Shown: piece after piece, positions 41,793 through 51,206 of the stretch
Numbering within the stretch: position 1 is the first letter of the stretch
How the letters are laid out: each line of letters opens with the position of its first letter
DNA from: an uncultured Synergistales bacterium
Lineage (GTDB): Bacteria > Synergistota > Synergistia > Synergistales > Aminobacteriaceae
DNA: 64,000 nucleotides
NCBI GenBank assembly: GCA_905234075.1
Contig: CAJOGI010000002.1
Span: 205,035 to 269,034, forward strand
Reading direction: 5' to 3'
Made by a program: the position numbers and the translations under genes
The notes under the pieces: model-generated
Databases searched by the model: none
Told to the model about the DNA's origin: nothing
What the model saw: only the letters and a program-made list of their open reading frames with translations

Positions 41793-43181
41793 ATGAAGAA
41801 CCTTTGCGTTCTCGTTATGGCTGCCGGAAAGGGCACAAGAATGAAGAGCGCGACCCCTAAAGTTTTACACAATATTCTTGACCGTCCTATTATTGACTAC
41901 GTTTTAGGCTGTGTTGTTGATGCCGGAGTAAGTCCCGAAGATGTTGCGGTACTCGTCGGATCGGGCGGTGAGCTTGTAGAAAAACACTTACGCGAAAATT
42001 TCCCTAAAGAATTAAATATTTTATGGCAGCGCGAGCAGTTAGGCACGGGCCACGCGGTTAAATCGGCGCGTGAATGGTGGCGCAACTATAAAAATTTAAT
42101 CGTCCTTAACGGAGATGTGCCGTTAATAAAACCAGAGAGCTTAGAAAATTTTATTAATGAATTTAATAATGACTGCACTGTCATTTCTTTTAATGCTCAA
42201 GACCCGAAGCAATACGGAAGAATAATACGCAAAGAAAATTCCGTCAGCATTGTTGAATATAAAGACGCTTCGGACGAACAGAGAAAAATTCACGAGGTCA
42301 ACGCGGGCTGCTACGCTTTTAAGGTTGAAGCTCTTGCAAGCGTCATTGACTTAATAACGAACGACAACGCACAGAAAGAATATTATCTCCCTGATGCTCT
42401 TGCTTTGATGAACGAAAAAGGAATGAGCACGGGAGCTTTTATTTTTTCTGAGGAGGAAATGCAGGGAATTAATAATCATTCTGAACTTGCTGAAGCGACG
42501 AGAGTTATTAATCGCAGAATTAATGAAAAATGGCTTATCGAGGGAGTAAGAATGATTGACCCGGACAGCGTTTATATAAGTCCTGACGCAAAATTATCGC
42601 GAGGCGTTGTCGTCATGCCCAACGTTCAGATATGGGGAAGGACTGAAGTCGGCGAAAATTCTTACATAGGATCAGGCTCAATCTTAACAAACGCGAAAAT
42701 CGGAGAGAACGTCCAAATAATTGCCTATGCCGTAATCGAGAACAGCGAATTAAAAAATAATTCAAAGGCCGGGCCGTTCTGTTATATCCGCGAAAATTCG
42801 TGCCTCGAAGAAAAAGCCTTCGCCGGAAAATTCGTGGAGCTTAAAAAATCTCACATAGGCGAAAATTCAAAAGTGCCTCATCTCTCATACATGGGCGACG
42901 CGACTTTAGGACACGACGTTAATATAGGCGCAGGCAGCATAACCTGCAACTACGACGGTCAAAATAAAAATAAAACTTTTATCGGCAATAATTGTTTTGT
43001 CGGTTCTGACACAATGTTTGTCGCACCTGTTGAACTTGCTGACGGTGCGGCTACGGCGGCTGGCTCTGTTATAACGCAGTCTGTCCCGGAAGATTCTTTA
43101 GGGGTCGGACGGGCACGTCAGACGAATATAAAAGGCTGGTCATTACTTCATAATCATCTTAAAAAAACCGAAAGGGGATAA
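41793..43181 (+). CDS. glmU: bifunctional UDP-GlcNAc pyrophosphorylase / GlcN-1-P acetyltransferase
   Basis: 462 aa from the ATG at 41793, 11 bp after GGAGG; in-frame TTG and ATG a few codons earlier are too close to that site. The N-terminal nucleotidyltransferase has VLVMAAGKGTRMKSATPKVLH, WQREQLGTGHAV and VLNGDVPLI. The C-terminal left-handed beta-helix acetyltransferase (about 250-455) has hexapeptide repeats and the KKSHIGENSKVPHLSYMGDA and NYDGQNKNKTFIG segments. It makes UDP-GlcNAc for peptidoglycan and lipid A. It is co-directional with tRNA-Gln just upstream and probably transcribed by read-through from it, then with prs and glmM. Confidence 0.96.
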   Translation: MKNLCVLVMAAGKGTRMKSATPKVLHNILDRPIIDYVLGCVVDAGVSPEDVAVLVGSGGELVEKHLRENFPKELNILWQREQLGTGHAVKSAREWWRNYKNLIVLNGDVPLIKPESLENFINEFNNDCTVISFNAQDPKQYGRIIRKENSVSIVEYKDASDEQRKIHEVNAGCYAFKVEALASVIDLITNDNAQKEYYLPDALALMNEKGMSTGAFIFSEEEMQGINNHSELAEATRVINRRINEKWLIEGVRMIDPDSVYISPDAKLSRGVVVMPNVQIWGRTEVGENSYIGSGSILTNAKIGENVQIIAYAVIENSELKNNSKAGPFCYIRENSCLEEKAFAGKFVELKKSHIGENSKVPHLSYMGDATLGHDVNIGAGSITCNYDGQNKNKTFIGNNCFVGSDTMFVAPVELADGAATAAGSVITQSVPEDSLGVGRARQTNIKGWSLLHNHLKKTERG

Positions 43182-43187
43182 ATAATC

Positions 43188-44153
43188 TTGTCTAGGGGAA
43201 ACGGCTTAAAAATCTTTTCGGGCACAGCGCACCCGGAATTTTCACAGCGCATAAGCAAAGAAATTTGCGTTCCGTTATCTGACCTCAAGCACTACAGATT
43301 TTCTGACAACGAGATCGGCGTGTCTCTGAATGAAAGCGTCAGGGGTGCTGACGTTTATCTAATTCAGCCGACATGTTCGCCGGCAAATGAAAATCTGATG
43401 CAGCTTTTAATTATGGCTGATGCCGCGAAAAGAGACTCCGCGCATTACGTCAACGCCGTAATCCCGTATTTCGGCTACGCAAGACAGGACCGCAAGGCCA
43501 AGCCCAGAGAGCCAATCACGGCAAAACTTGTCGCGAACATATTGACTCACGGCGGAATTGACAGAATTATCACGGCTGATTTACACGCCGGGCAGCTTCA
43601 GGGATTTTTTGACATTCCTGTAGATCATTTAACGGGAATGAAATTATTAGCTGAATACTTCAAAAAAAATTTAGCTGAAGAATTAAACGCCGGGAAAGTC
43701 GTTGTAGTTTCACCCGATGCCGGAGGAGTTGCGAGGGCGCGGAGGTTTGCGGTCATGCTTGACGTTGACATAGCCATTGTAGACAAGCGACGCTCTTATG
43801 ATGTTGCGAACGTCTCCGAAGTCATGGACATTGTAGGAAATATTAAAGACCGCACGGCGATTCTTGTTGATGATATTATCGACACGGCCGGAACTATCTG
43901 CCACGCGGCACACGGACTTATTGAAAGAGGCTGCGAAAAAGTTTATGCCTGCGCGACACATGCTGTGCTTTCAGGCCCGGCAATGGAGAGAATTAACAAG
44001 TCGAAGATTGAAAAACTTGTCTTCACTGACACGATCCCAATACCTGAAGAAAAAAAATCCGCGAAAATTTTACAGCTCTCTATAGCTCCGTTATTCGCCG
44101 AAGCTATTAAGAGAGTTCACTTGGAAGAACCCATCAGCGATATGTTTGACTAA
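43188..44153 (+). CDS. prs: ribose-phosphate pyrophosphokinase
   Basis: 321 aa, class I PRPP synthase. Signatures: GLKIFSGTAHPEFSQRIS, FSDNEIGVSLNESVRGADVYLIQPTC, YFGYARQDRKAKPREPITAK (ATP-binding flexible loop), ITADLHAGQLQGFF (metal-binding) and the PRPP-binding ILVDDIIDTAGTI. It supplies PRPP for nucleotide, His and Trp synthesis. The start is TTG, with AAGGGG upstream. It lies 6 bp after glmU, an arrangement (glmU-prs) shared with many Gram-positives and Synergistota. Confidence 0.96.
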   Translation: MSRGNGLKIFSGTAHPEFSQRISKEICVPLSDLKHYRFSDNEIGVSLNESVRGADVYLIQPTCSPANENLMQLLIMADAAKRDSAHYVNAVIPYFGYARQDRKAKPREPITAKLVANILTHGGIDRIITADLHAGQLQGFFDIPVDHLTGMKLLAEYFKKNLAEELNAGKVVVVSPDAGGVARARRFAVMLDVDIAIVDKRRSYDVANVSEVMDIVGNIKDRTAILVDDIIDTAGTICHAAHGLIERGCEKVYACATHAVLSGPAMERINKSKIEKLVFTDTIPIPEEKKSAKILQLSIAPLFAEAIKRVHLEEPISDMFD

Positions 44154-44187
44154 ATGAAGAAAGAAGTGTGAGGTGTGTTAATTAATC

Positions 44188-45528
44188 TTGGAAAATGATA
44201 AGCGTCAGAGAAAATATTTTGGAACTGACGGAGTAAGGGACTTAGCCAACGCCGGCAACATGACTCCAGAGTTTGCTTTGAAGCTCGGCAGGGCGTTCAT
44301 AAAATTTAATCACGGTAAAAAAATCGTGGTCGGCATGGACACGCGATTGAGCGGCAGAATGCTTGAGGGGGCTTTGAGTGCGGGAATGACATCGGAGGGC
44401 GCGGAAGTTTTTTCAGCAGGAATTATTCCGACTCCCGGCGTCAGCTTTGCTGTGAAAGAATTACACGCCGACGGCGGAGCAGTGATAAGCGCATCGCACA
44501 ACCCTGCGGAATATAACGGAATAAAATTTTTAGGCGCGGACGGCTGCAAACTTTCAGACGATGAGGAACTAGCAATCGAAGATTTATTATCTTCGGACGG
44601 GCCCTGCACTTCTGCAAGCGTCGGAAAAATTCATGACCGCCCCGACCTCGTTGAGCTTTACGCGAAACACATTGCCTCATATTTGAATGATGACGCAGTT
44701 GTTAATAACGTCGTGTTCGACTGCGCGTCAGGGGCATCTGCGAAGAGCGTCCCCGTGCTGGTAAAAAATTCCGGCTTTGCAAAACTCAACACCGCGATAA
44801 TTTCTCATGAGCATGACGGGCTGAATATAAATAAAAATTGCGGCGTCATGCACATGGAAAATTTAACGGACTATGTGAAGAAAAATAAAATGTCTCTCGG
44901 CTTTGCTTTTGACGGCGACGCTGACAGAGTTTTAATTTCAGATAGTCACGGAAGAATTATTGACGGCGATATTATTTTATGGGTGCTTGGCCGCTGGCTT
45001 CACAAGAGAAAAGCGCAGGGCAGCGATAAAGTCGCCGTTACAGTCATGAGCAACATGGCTCTTGAGGCTCATTTAGAGAACGAGGGAATAAAAACTCTGC
45101 GCTGTCCTGTCGGCGATAGGTACGTTCTTGAGACGATGAGGGAGAGCGGAGCAGGGCTCGGAGGCGAGCAGTCCGGGCACATAATAGCTAGCGAGTTCAC
45201 GGGTACGGGCGACGGCCTTTGCACGGCGGTTTTATTTATGAACGCGGTTAAAGAATTAAACGAGGACGTTTCGACCTTAATTGACCGCTTCGGACGTTAC
45301 CCACAGAAGCTGACGAATTTAACGCTGAAAAAGCCGCGTGAGCTTGTCGATATGGACGCAGTAAATGAAATCGTGAAAGAGTATCAATCAAAATTATCTA
45401 AGGGCAGAATTTTTATAAGAACTTCCGGGACTGAACCGTTGCTTAGAATTTTAGTTGAGGCTCCCGAAAAAAATTTAGTTGATGAAGTTTCGGACGTTCT
45501 TGCTGATAAACTGAAAAAATTTTGCTAA
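44188..45528 (+). CDS. glmM: phosphoglucosamine mutase
   Basis: 446 aa. GlmM marks: YFGTDGVRDLANAGNMTPEFALKLGRA, active-site Ser loop VISASHNPAEYNGIKF, metal loop FDGDADRVLISD, sugar loop GGEQSGHII and phosphate loop RTSGTEPLLRILVE. It isomerises GlcN-6-P to GlcN-1-P, the substrate of GlmU, so the two steps flank prs in one operon. The start is TTG, 13 bp after GAGGTG. A clear terminator follows. Confidence 0.96.
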   Translation: MENDKRQRKYFGTDGVRDLANAGNMTPEFALKLGRAFIKFNHGKKIVVGMDTRLSGRMLEGALSAGMTSEGAEVFSAGIIPTPGVSFAVKELHADGGAVISASHNPAEYNGIKFLGADGCKLSDDEELAIEDLLSSDGPCTSASVGKIHDRPDLVELYAKHIASYLNDDAVVNNVVFDCASGASAKSVPVLVKNSGFAKLNTAIISHEHDGLNINKNCGVMHMENLTDYVKKNKMSLGFAFDGDADRVLISDSHGRIIDGDIILWVLGRWLHKRKAQGSDKVAVTVMSNMALEAHLENEGIKTLRCPVGDRYVLETMRESGAGLGGEQSGHIIASEFTGTGDGLCTAVLFMNAVKELNEDVSTLIDRFGRYPQKLTNLTLKKPRELVDMDAVNEIVKEYQSKLSKGRIFIRTSGTEPLLRILVEAPEKNLVDEVSDVLADKLKKFC

Positions 45529-45542
45529 AAGAAAAGAAAATA

Positions 45543-45586
45543 AAAAATCGGCCGGCCTAAAAAATTAAGCTGACCGATTTTTTTTA
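45543..45586. terminator. bidirectional terminator glmM / DAACS
   Basis: AAAATCGG...CCGATTTT with inner pairing (GGC/GCT), flanked by A-run and T8, between two convergent genes. Confidence 0.85.
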
Positions 45587-45590
45587 TAAA

Positions 45591-46832
45591 CTAATTTTTG
45601 AGTTCGTCGCCCTCAGTTGAAGCAACAACGGCACACACCGCAGTGTCTCCTATGACATTCAGACAAGTTCTGGCCGCGTCAAGAATTACATCAATTCCTG
45701 CAACTAACGCGATGCCTTCGATGGGAAGCCCGACGCTGGTTAAAACTAACGTGAGCATAATCAAGCCTGCTCCGGGAACGCCTGCCGTACCGACTGAAGC
45801 AAGCGTAGCAGTCGCCACTATCCCTAACTGCATACTTAACGTTAAAGGAACTCCGAACGCCTGCGCCACAAACAGAGCACAGACACCCTGATATAACGCC
45901 GTGCCGTCCATGTTGATCGTTGCGCCCAGCGGAAGGACAAACGCGCTGACACCTTCAGAGACTCCGAGATTTTCGCGGACATTTGAAAGAGTAACGGGCA
46001 GCGTGCCGGAGCTTGAGCGCGTTACGAACGCCGTTATAGCCGCCTCGCGCACGCCTCTGAAGTACCAGAAGGGTGAGCGTTTGCAGAACGCCGTAATCAT
46101 GAAAGAATAGACTAGGACCGCGTGAATTATACAGCCGACATATACGGCGGCAATGACTTTTGCGAACGGCGCAAGAATTGCTATTCCGTATTTCGCGGCA
46201 GTTCCGGCAATCAAAGCGAAAACACCGTAAGGAGCGAATGACATCACGATATGAACAACTTGATACATGACTTCGGCAACGCTCTCAAAAAAGTCCGCGA
46301 TCTTTCTGCCGCGCTCGCCCGCAAGAATACAGGCAACCCCGAAGAACAACGCGAACACGATAATTTGAAGCATATTAGCATTCACCATTGAGGCTATAGG
46401 GTTGCTTGGGAAGATATCAAGAATAACATCAGTGATGGCTTTGCCTTCACGCGCTGAAGCTGAAAGCTCGCCGGGAATGTTCATTCCGACACCGGGCTGG
46501 AAAAGATTTCCGCAGGCAAGTCCGAGAACAATCGCCACCGCCGTAGTTACGAAATAAAAAACGAGGGTCTTTATGCCTATGCGCCCCAGCTTGTGAACAT
46601 CGCCGACTGAGGCTGCTCCGGCAACGAGCGACGAGAAAACTAACGGGACTATCAACATCATCAGCAGCCGCAGGAAAATTTTTCCTACTAAGTCGATAAA
46701 GGGCATAACGTAAGTACTCAGCATCGGCGAAGAAGGAATGACGGGACCGATTGCAAATCCGAAAATTATTCCGATTATGAAGCCTATCGAAATTTTCAGC
46801 AGGAGTGAAACGCGCTTAGTATTTTCTGCCAT
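45591..46832 (-). CDS. DAACS-family dicarboxylate/amino acid:cation symporter
   Basis: 413 aa, with the eight-helix, two-hairpin DAACS fold. Marks: LRLLMMLIVPLVFSSLVAGAA (TM3), the serine-rich re-entrant loop TRSSSGTLPVTLSNV, NMDGTALYQGVCALF (sodium/substrate site, normally GATINMDGTA) and ASVGTAGVPGAGLIMLTLVL. Substrates in the family are C4-dicarboxylates, glutamate/aspartate or Ser/Thr; not resolvable here. Its Shine-Dalgarno (AAGGAG) lies about 10 bp upstream. It is a single gene downstream of pgi, separated from it by pgi's terminator. Confidence 0.93.
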   Translation of the reverse strand: MAENTKRVSLLLKISIGFIIGIIFGFAIGPVIPSSPMLSTYVMPFIDLVGKIFLRLLMMLIVPLVFSSLVAGAASVGDVHKLGRIGIKTLVFYFVTTAVAIVLGLACGNLFQPGVGMNIPGELSASAREGKAITDVILDIFPSNPIASMVNANMLQIIVFALFFGVACILAGERGRKIADFFESVAEVMYQVVHIVMSFAPYGVFALIAGTAAKYGIAILAPFAKVIAAVYVGCIIHAVLVYSFMITAFCKRSPFWYFRGVREAAITAFVTRSSSGTLPVTLSNVRENLGVSEGVSAFVLPLGATINMDGTALYQGVCALFVAQAFGVPLTLSMQLGIVATATLASVGTAGVPGAGLIMLTLVLTSVGLPIEGIALVAGIDVILDAARTCLNVIGDTAVCAVVASTEGDELKN

Positions 46833-46885
46833 AAAAATCAGCTCCTTAATTAAAAAATTTTTATAATTTTATAACAATTTCGGCG

Positions 46886-46924
46886 TAAAAAAAAATGGGG
46901 GACAAAAATCCCCCGCCTATTTTT
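46886..46924 (-). terminator. terminator of the pgi operon
   Basis: GGGGG-acaaaaat-CCCCC stem flanked by a run of nine A on the plus strand (T9 on the minus strand), right after the pgi stop. Confidence 0.85.
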
Positions 46925-48237
46925 TATTTACCGGGCTTGCCAAGCAGCTTGAACATGTTGCTCTTGTAGAACTCAACGCCGGGCTGATCGAACGGGTTAA
47001 TGCCGTTGATATATCCGCTGACACCGACCGCGAACTCGAAGAAATAGAAAAGCTGGCCGAGATAAAATTCGTTCTGTTCGGGAATGTTGACAATGAAGTT
47101 CGGCACTCCGCCCTCAACGTGGGCAGCCATTGTCCCGCGCATAGCGCAGTCATTGACGTAGTTCATGGTCTTTCCGGCTAAATAGTTCAGGCCGTCAAGA
47201 TTATTTTCCTGCGACTTGAGCGTAAAGTCTCCGCGAGGCTCTTCAAGGCGTAAAACGGTCTCGTATTTAATTCTGCTTCCGTCCTGAATGAACTGCCCCA
47301 TCGAGTGCAAGTCAGTAGTTAAATCAACAGACGCAGGCATGATGCCTTTCTGGTCTTTGCCCTCGCTCTCGCCGTAAAGCTGCTTCCACCACTCTGAAAT
47401 ATAGTGCATGGACGGCTCGTAATTCACGAGAATTTCAACGTTCTTGCCCTTGCGATAAAGAATATTTCTCAACGCAGCATAAAGCATTGACGGATTTTCT
47501 TCAAACGGTTTGTTGAGAGCTATCTCACGGAACGCCGCCGCGCCCTCCATTAATTTATCGAGGTCAGCACCGCTCACAGCGATTGGAAGAAGTCCAACGG
47601 GGGTCAGAACGGAGAAACGTCCGCCGACATCATCGGGAATGACGAAGCACTCATAGCCTTCAGCGTCTGAAAGCGTCTTTAATGCTCCGCGTGCCTTGTC
47701 TGTCGTCGAGTAAACCCTCTTAGCGGCTTCAGCTTTGCCGTATTTCTTGACTAAAAGCTCCTGAAAAACTCTGAAAGCGATTGCCGACTCGGTTGTCGTT
47801 CCGGATTTTGAGATTACGTTGATTGAAAAATCTTTGTCGCCGAGCAGGTCAATAATATCGTTCAGATAAGTTCCGCTCATGCTGTTGCCAACGTAGTAAA
47901 TTAACGGGGTCTTGCGTGCTTCCTTCGTCATCTCGTTGTAGAAGCCGTGACGTAAAAATTCAATAGCTGCACGTGCGCCGAGATAAGAGCCTCCAATACC
48001 GATTACAAGAAGGACATCGGAGTCGCTCTGGATTTTTTTCGCGGCGGCCTTAATTCTTGCGAACTCTTCCTTGTCATAAGCTACAGGAAGATCGATCCAG
48101 CCTAAAAAGTCATTGCCTTCGCCCTTGCGCGACTTTAATTTCTCTGCGGCATTAACCGTCGTGAACTTCATGCTCTCGACTTCATGAGCGGCGACAAAAG
48201 CAGAAGCGTGTGAATAATCAAACGTTACATTCTTCAA
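46924..48237 (-). CDS. pgi: glucose-6-phosphate isomerase
   Basis: 437 aa from a TTG at 48237, 8 bp after AAGGAGG; the frame runs on to 48348 inside dctM but without a ribosome site. PGI family marks: [34 protein letters not shown], and the catalytic Glu region [14 protein letters not shown]. Length matches short bacterial PGIs. Fructose-6-P/glucose-6-P interconversion. It is last in a minus-strand block with a TRAP transporter, kinase and aldolase, 23 bp after dctM, which suggests that the block feeds hexose phosphate pools. Confidence 0.95.
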   Translation of the reverse strand: MKNVTFDYSHASAFVAAHEVESMKFTTVNAAEKLKSRKGEGNDFLGWIDLPVAYDKEEFARIKAAAKKIQSDSDVLLVIGIGGSYLGARAAIEFLRHGFYNEMTKEARKTPLIYYVGNSMSGTYLNDIIDLLGDKDFSINVISKSGTTTESAIAFRVFQELLVKKYGKAEAAKRVYSTTDKARGALKTLSDAEGYECFVIPDDVGGRFSVLTPVGLLPIAVSGADLDKLMEGAAAFREIALNKPFEENPSMLYAALRNILYRKGKNVEILVNYEPSMHYISEWWKQLYGESEGKDQKGIMPASVDLTTDLHSMGQFIQDGSRIKYETVLRLEEPRGDFTLKSQENNLDGLNYLAGKTMNYVNDCAMRGTMAAHVEGGVPNFIVNIPEQNEFYLGQLFYFFEFAVGVSGYINGINPFDQPGVEFYKSNMFKLLGKPGK

Positions 48238-48260
48238 CTTAAAAGCCTCCTTAAAAATTT

Positions 48261-49538
48261 TTAATCGAATACGAGCGAAACGGGGTATTCGATGATTGAT
48301 GGGAATAATATAAATATTACCAGAGAAATGGCAATTAATAAAATCCAAGCGATTGACGCTCTTATAATTTTTTCGAGCGGAAGCCCTGTAACATTTTCAG
48401 CCGCGTACAGACACACTCCTACGGGCGGCGTGATTAACCCAAATGAAAGCGTTATGACTAAGAATACGACAAAGAATAACGGGCTGACTCCGACCGCCTG
48501 AACAGCAGGAAGCAAGATCGGGACGAGAATAAATATAGCCGCCGTTGCGTCCATGAACATTCCTACAACAATTAAGAAAGCATAAAGCACTAACAAAATT
48601 ACTATTCTGTTGTCAGAAATTCCCGCTATCATTTCAGCAACTCTTGTAGGAAGTCCGTCAATCTCGAACAGTACCGAAGCAGGCTTTGCGGCGATAGCGA
48701 CAAACAAAATTGTCCCTGTCGAGCGTGCATTTTTCACGACTATTCTGGGAATGTCGCGCCACTTCAAATTCTTAAATACATAAATCGAAACGATGCACGT
48801 ATAAACGACCGCGATTGCCGCGCCTTCAGTGGGCGTATAAATTCCGGTGTAGACACCGCCCAATAAAATTACGGGAGTTAAAAGCGCGGGGATAGCTCTC
48901 TTGAAAGCTCTGCCGAGTTTCGGACGTTCAAAAGGAGTTCTGTCGCCGATGTTATGACGTTTGCAGTATAGATAATTGTAGAGCATGAAGATTAAGCCGA
49001 TTATAATTCCGGGAATTAAGCCGGCCAACAATGCTTGACCTATTGAGACGTTGCCCGTAGCCGCCGCGTTAATCATTAAGATACTCGGAGGAATGACGGA
49101 TGCAAGCATTGAACCCGATAAATTTATGGCCGTTGCGTAGTCTTTTGGATAGCCTTTTTTCTCAAGAGCGTTGATGCTCATTTTTCCGATTGAAGCTATA
49201 GCCGCAACCGATGAACCGCTCATACCTGCGAAGAGCATATTAACAACTACAGAGACATGCCCAAGACCGCCGTAAATCCAGCCGACTAGGGCCTCAGATA
49301 AATCATAAATCCTGTCAGCAATTCCGCCCTCGTCCATGAGGGAGCCGCATAAAATAAACAAAGGCACAGCGACCATTATAAACGAGTTCATAGCCGTAAA
49401 CATTGACTGCGCGGCCATGCTCAAGGGCAGATCCGTCATTGTTACCATTGCGATTACCGAAGCTGAACCTAAAGAGACAGCGATAGGCACGCCCAAAAAC
49501 ATTAAGATAAGAAAAATTGCAATTAATACCCAACTCAT
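48261..49538 (-). CDS. dctM: TRAP transporter large permease
   Basis: 425 aa, about twelve membrane segments. DctM marks: [17 protein letters not shown], the [31 protein letters not shown] segment, [13 protein letters not shown] and the C-terminal [17 protein letters not shown]. This is the sodium-coupled transport subunit. It lies 6 bp after dctQ and 23 bp before pgi on the same strand. Confidence 0.96.
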   Translation of the reverse strand: MSWVLIAIFLILMFLGVPIAVSLGSASVIAMVTMTDLPLSMAAQSMFTAMNSFIMVAVPLFILCGSLMDEGGIADRIYDLSEALVGWIYGGLGHVSVVVNMLFAGMSGSSVAAIASIGKMSINALEKKGYPKDYATAINLSGSMLASVIPPSILMINAAATGNVSIGQALLAGLIPGIIIGLIFMLYNYLYCKRHNIGDRTPFERPKLGRAFKRAIPALLTPVILLGGVYTGIYTPTEGAAIAVVYTCIVSIYVFKNLKWRDIPRIVVKNARSTGTILFVAIAAKPASVLFEIDGLPTRVAEMIAGISDNRIVILLVLYAFLIVVGMFMDATAAIFILVPILLPAVQAVGVSPLFFVVFLVITLSFGLITPPVGVCLYAAENVTGLPLEKIIRASIAWILLIAISLVIFILFPSIIEYPVSLVFD

Positions 49539-49544
49539 GATTGA

Positions 49545-50084
49545 TTACCCCTCATTCGCTAATGCCTTTTGCTTTTCTTTTTCTTTGTCGCCGATTGCAA
49601 CTCTGTCGTGAAATTCAAGGAAGTTTTGAAGAGTTCCGATTATTCCAAGCACTGCGCCTATAGGCTGACAGATACCAATAATCCACATCGGAATTAAAAG
49701 AGCCGTGCCCATTTCCTCCCAGTCAATTTGCTGCTGAACGACCTCCCAGCCGTAAACAAGCATGATTAGAAAGAAAGCTATGACTATCACGGCGTATAAA
49801 ATCTCGCTAAATTTTTTCAGCCACGCTGGACCCATTTGTAAAAACAGAGTAACTCTTGAAGACTCGCATTTGCTGAAACCTGCCGCCAGTGCTACAAACA
49901 TCATCCATAAAAATAAATAGCGCGATGACTCTTCCGTCCAAGGGAACGGGTGCCCTACAATACGCCCTATAATTTGTATCATGATGACTGCGACCATTCC
50001 AATAACAAGAATGGCTAGGACAATATCCTCAAGCATGTTTACAACGTCGAAAAAACCAGATAGTTTTGATTTTTTGCGTTCCAT
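49545..50084 (-). CDS. dctQ: TRAP transporter small permease
   Basis: 179 aa with four membrane segments (about 17-36, 52-70, 94-115 and 135-155). DctQ marks: the FPWTEESSRYLFLWMMFVALAAG region after TM1, and a downstream amphipathic helix. It forms the membrane complex with DctM. It lies 110 bp after dctP with a heptamer array in the gap. Confidence 0.93.
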   Translation of the reverse strand: MERKKSKLSGFFDVVNMLEDIVLAILVIGMVAVIMIQIIGRIVGHPFPWTEESSRYLFLWMMFVALAAGFSKCESSRVTLFLQMGPAWLKKFSEILYAVIVIAFFLIMLVYGWEVVQQQIDWEEMGTALLIPMWIIGICQPIGAVLGIIGTLQNFLEFHDRVAIGDKEKEKQKALANEG

Positions 50085-50129
50085 ATTTTTACACTCTTTC
50101 TTTAATTTTATTAAGTGAAAATAAAAAAA

Positions 50130-50190
50130 TTAGGCAGGAGAAAGAAGCAATGAAGCAAACTTCCTAACTCCTACCTCCTACCTCGTAACT
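50130..50190. repeat. heptamer array between dctP and dctQ
   Basis: On the minus strand TTACGAGGTAGGAGGTAGGA units follow the dctP stop; an inverted partner (TTAGGCAGGAG on the plus strand) allows a hairpin with a 30-nt loop region. It may set the higher binding-protein to permease ratio. Confidence 0.7.
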
Positions 50191-50194
50191 GTTC

Positions 50195-51199
50195 TTACTC
50201 TGCTGCTCTTCCGGTGAAGACTGCCGTTGCGTCAAATAATTTGTTGTCCTTGATGAGCTCTCTGAATTTGTCGTAGCATGATTTGGATACTGCGATAAAT
50301 TTCTGCTGGGCTTCAGGTGATACAGGGTTTGATGTCATGCCGTTATCGGTCAAAGTCTTCAAAGCAACCTGATCCTGCTCGGCCATCATGTCAACGTTCC
50401 ACTGCTGGACTTCCGCGCCGGCTTTCTCGATAGCGGCTTTCTGTTTGTCGTCAAGTCCCTTGAAAACTCTTGAGTTAATACCGACTACCCAAGCGTCCGC
50501 CATGTGATTGGTGAATGAAATATATTTCTGGACTTCATAGAATTTATTTGAGAAAGGAACATCAACGGGGTTTTCCTGTCCGTCAAGCGTATTAAGCTGA
50601 AGAGCGTTGTAAACTTCCGAGAAGTTCATCGGTGTTGTTACGGCTCCGCAGGCTGTGAAGAACTCAACATAGAGCGAGTTATTAGGAACTCTCAAAACAA
50701 TGCCTTTTAAGTCGTCAGGCTCAGTAATCGGGCGTTTTGAATTTGTAACTTCTCTGAATGAACGTGTCCACTTGCCGACGACTGTAATGCCCATGCGGTT
50801 TACTCTGTTGAAAAGCTCTGTTGCAATGTCGCTGTTGAGATACTTTAACAACTGCGCCTGATCATCGAACATATAAGGCACTGAAATTACGTTGAAGCCC
50901 GGAACGAAGCTGGCATAAACGCTTGAGGCAAGAATGAGCATCTGAAGAGAGCCTGCGCCAAGCTGTTTAATTCCTGCGGCTGTATCTCCGCCGTAAAGAG
51001 AGCCGTTAGCCGAAATGTTGAACTCAAGCGTACCTTCTGAATATTCCGTTGCGCGTTTTGCAAACTCTTCAGCAGCCGCGTAAATGTATGAAGTTGTCGG
51101 GTCGGGAACGGAGATTGTAATCTTCTTCGCCGCGAACGCAGAAGCGGAAAGCGATAAAACCATTACAGCAACAAGCAATAAAGCCAAAAACTTTTTCAT
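50195..51199 (-). CDS. dctP: TRAP transporter substrate-binding protein
   Basis: 334 aa with a signal peptide (about 1-23, ASAFA-AK). DctP fold: AAAEEFAKRATEYSEGTLEFNI, VPYMFDDQAQLLKYL, and the ligand-binding segment GIVLRVPNNSLYVEFFTACGAVTTPMNFSEVYNALQ, whose Arg typically salt-bridges a carboxylate. Hence the ligand is probably an acid (sugar acid or keto acid), an inference from the family. It lies 8 bp after the FGGY kinase gene, in the same operon. Confidence 0.94.
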   Translation of the reverse strand: MKKFLALLLVAVMVLSLSASAFAAKKITISVPDPTTSYIYAAAEEFAKRATEYSEGTLEFNISANGSLYGGDTAAGIKQLGAGSLQMLILASSVYASFVPGFNVISVPYMFDDQAQLLKYLNSDIATELFNRVNRMGITVVGKWTRSFREVTNSKRPITEPDDLKGIVLRVPNNSLYVEFFTACGAVTTPMNFSEVYNALQLNTLDGQENPVDVPFSNKFYEVQKYISFTNHMADAWVVGINSRVFKGLDDKQKAAIEKAGAEVQQWNVDMMAEQDQVALKTLTDNGMTSNPVSPEAQQKFIAVSKSCYDKFRELIKDNKLFDATAVFTGRAAE

Positions 51200-51206
51200 G
51201 ATAAAA

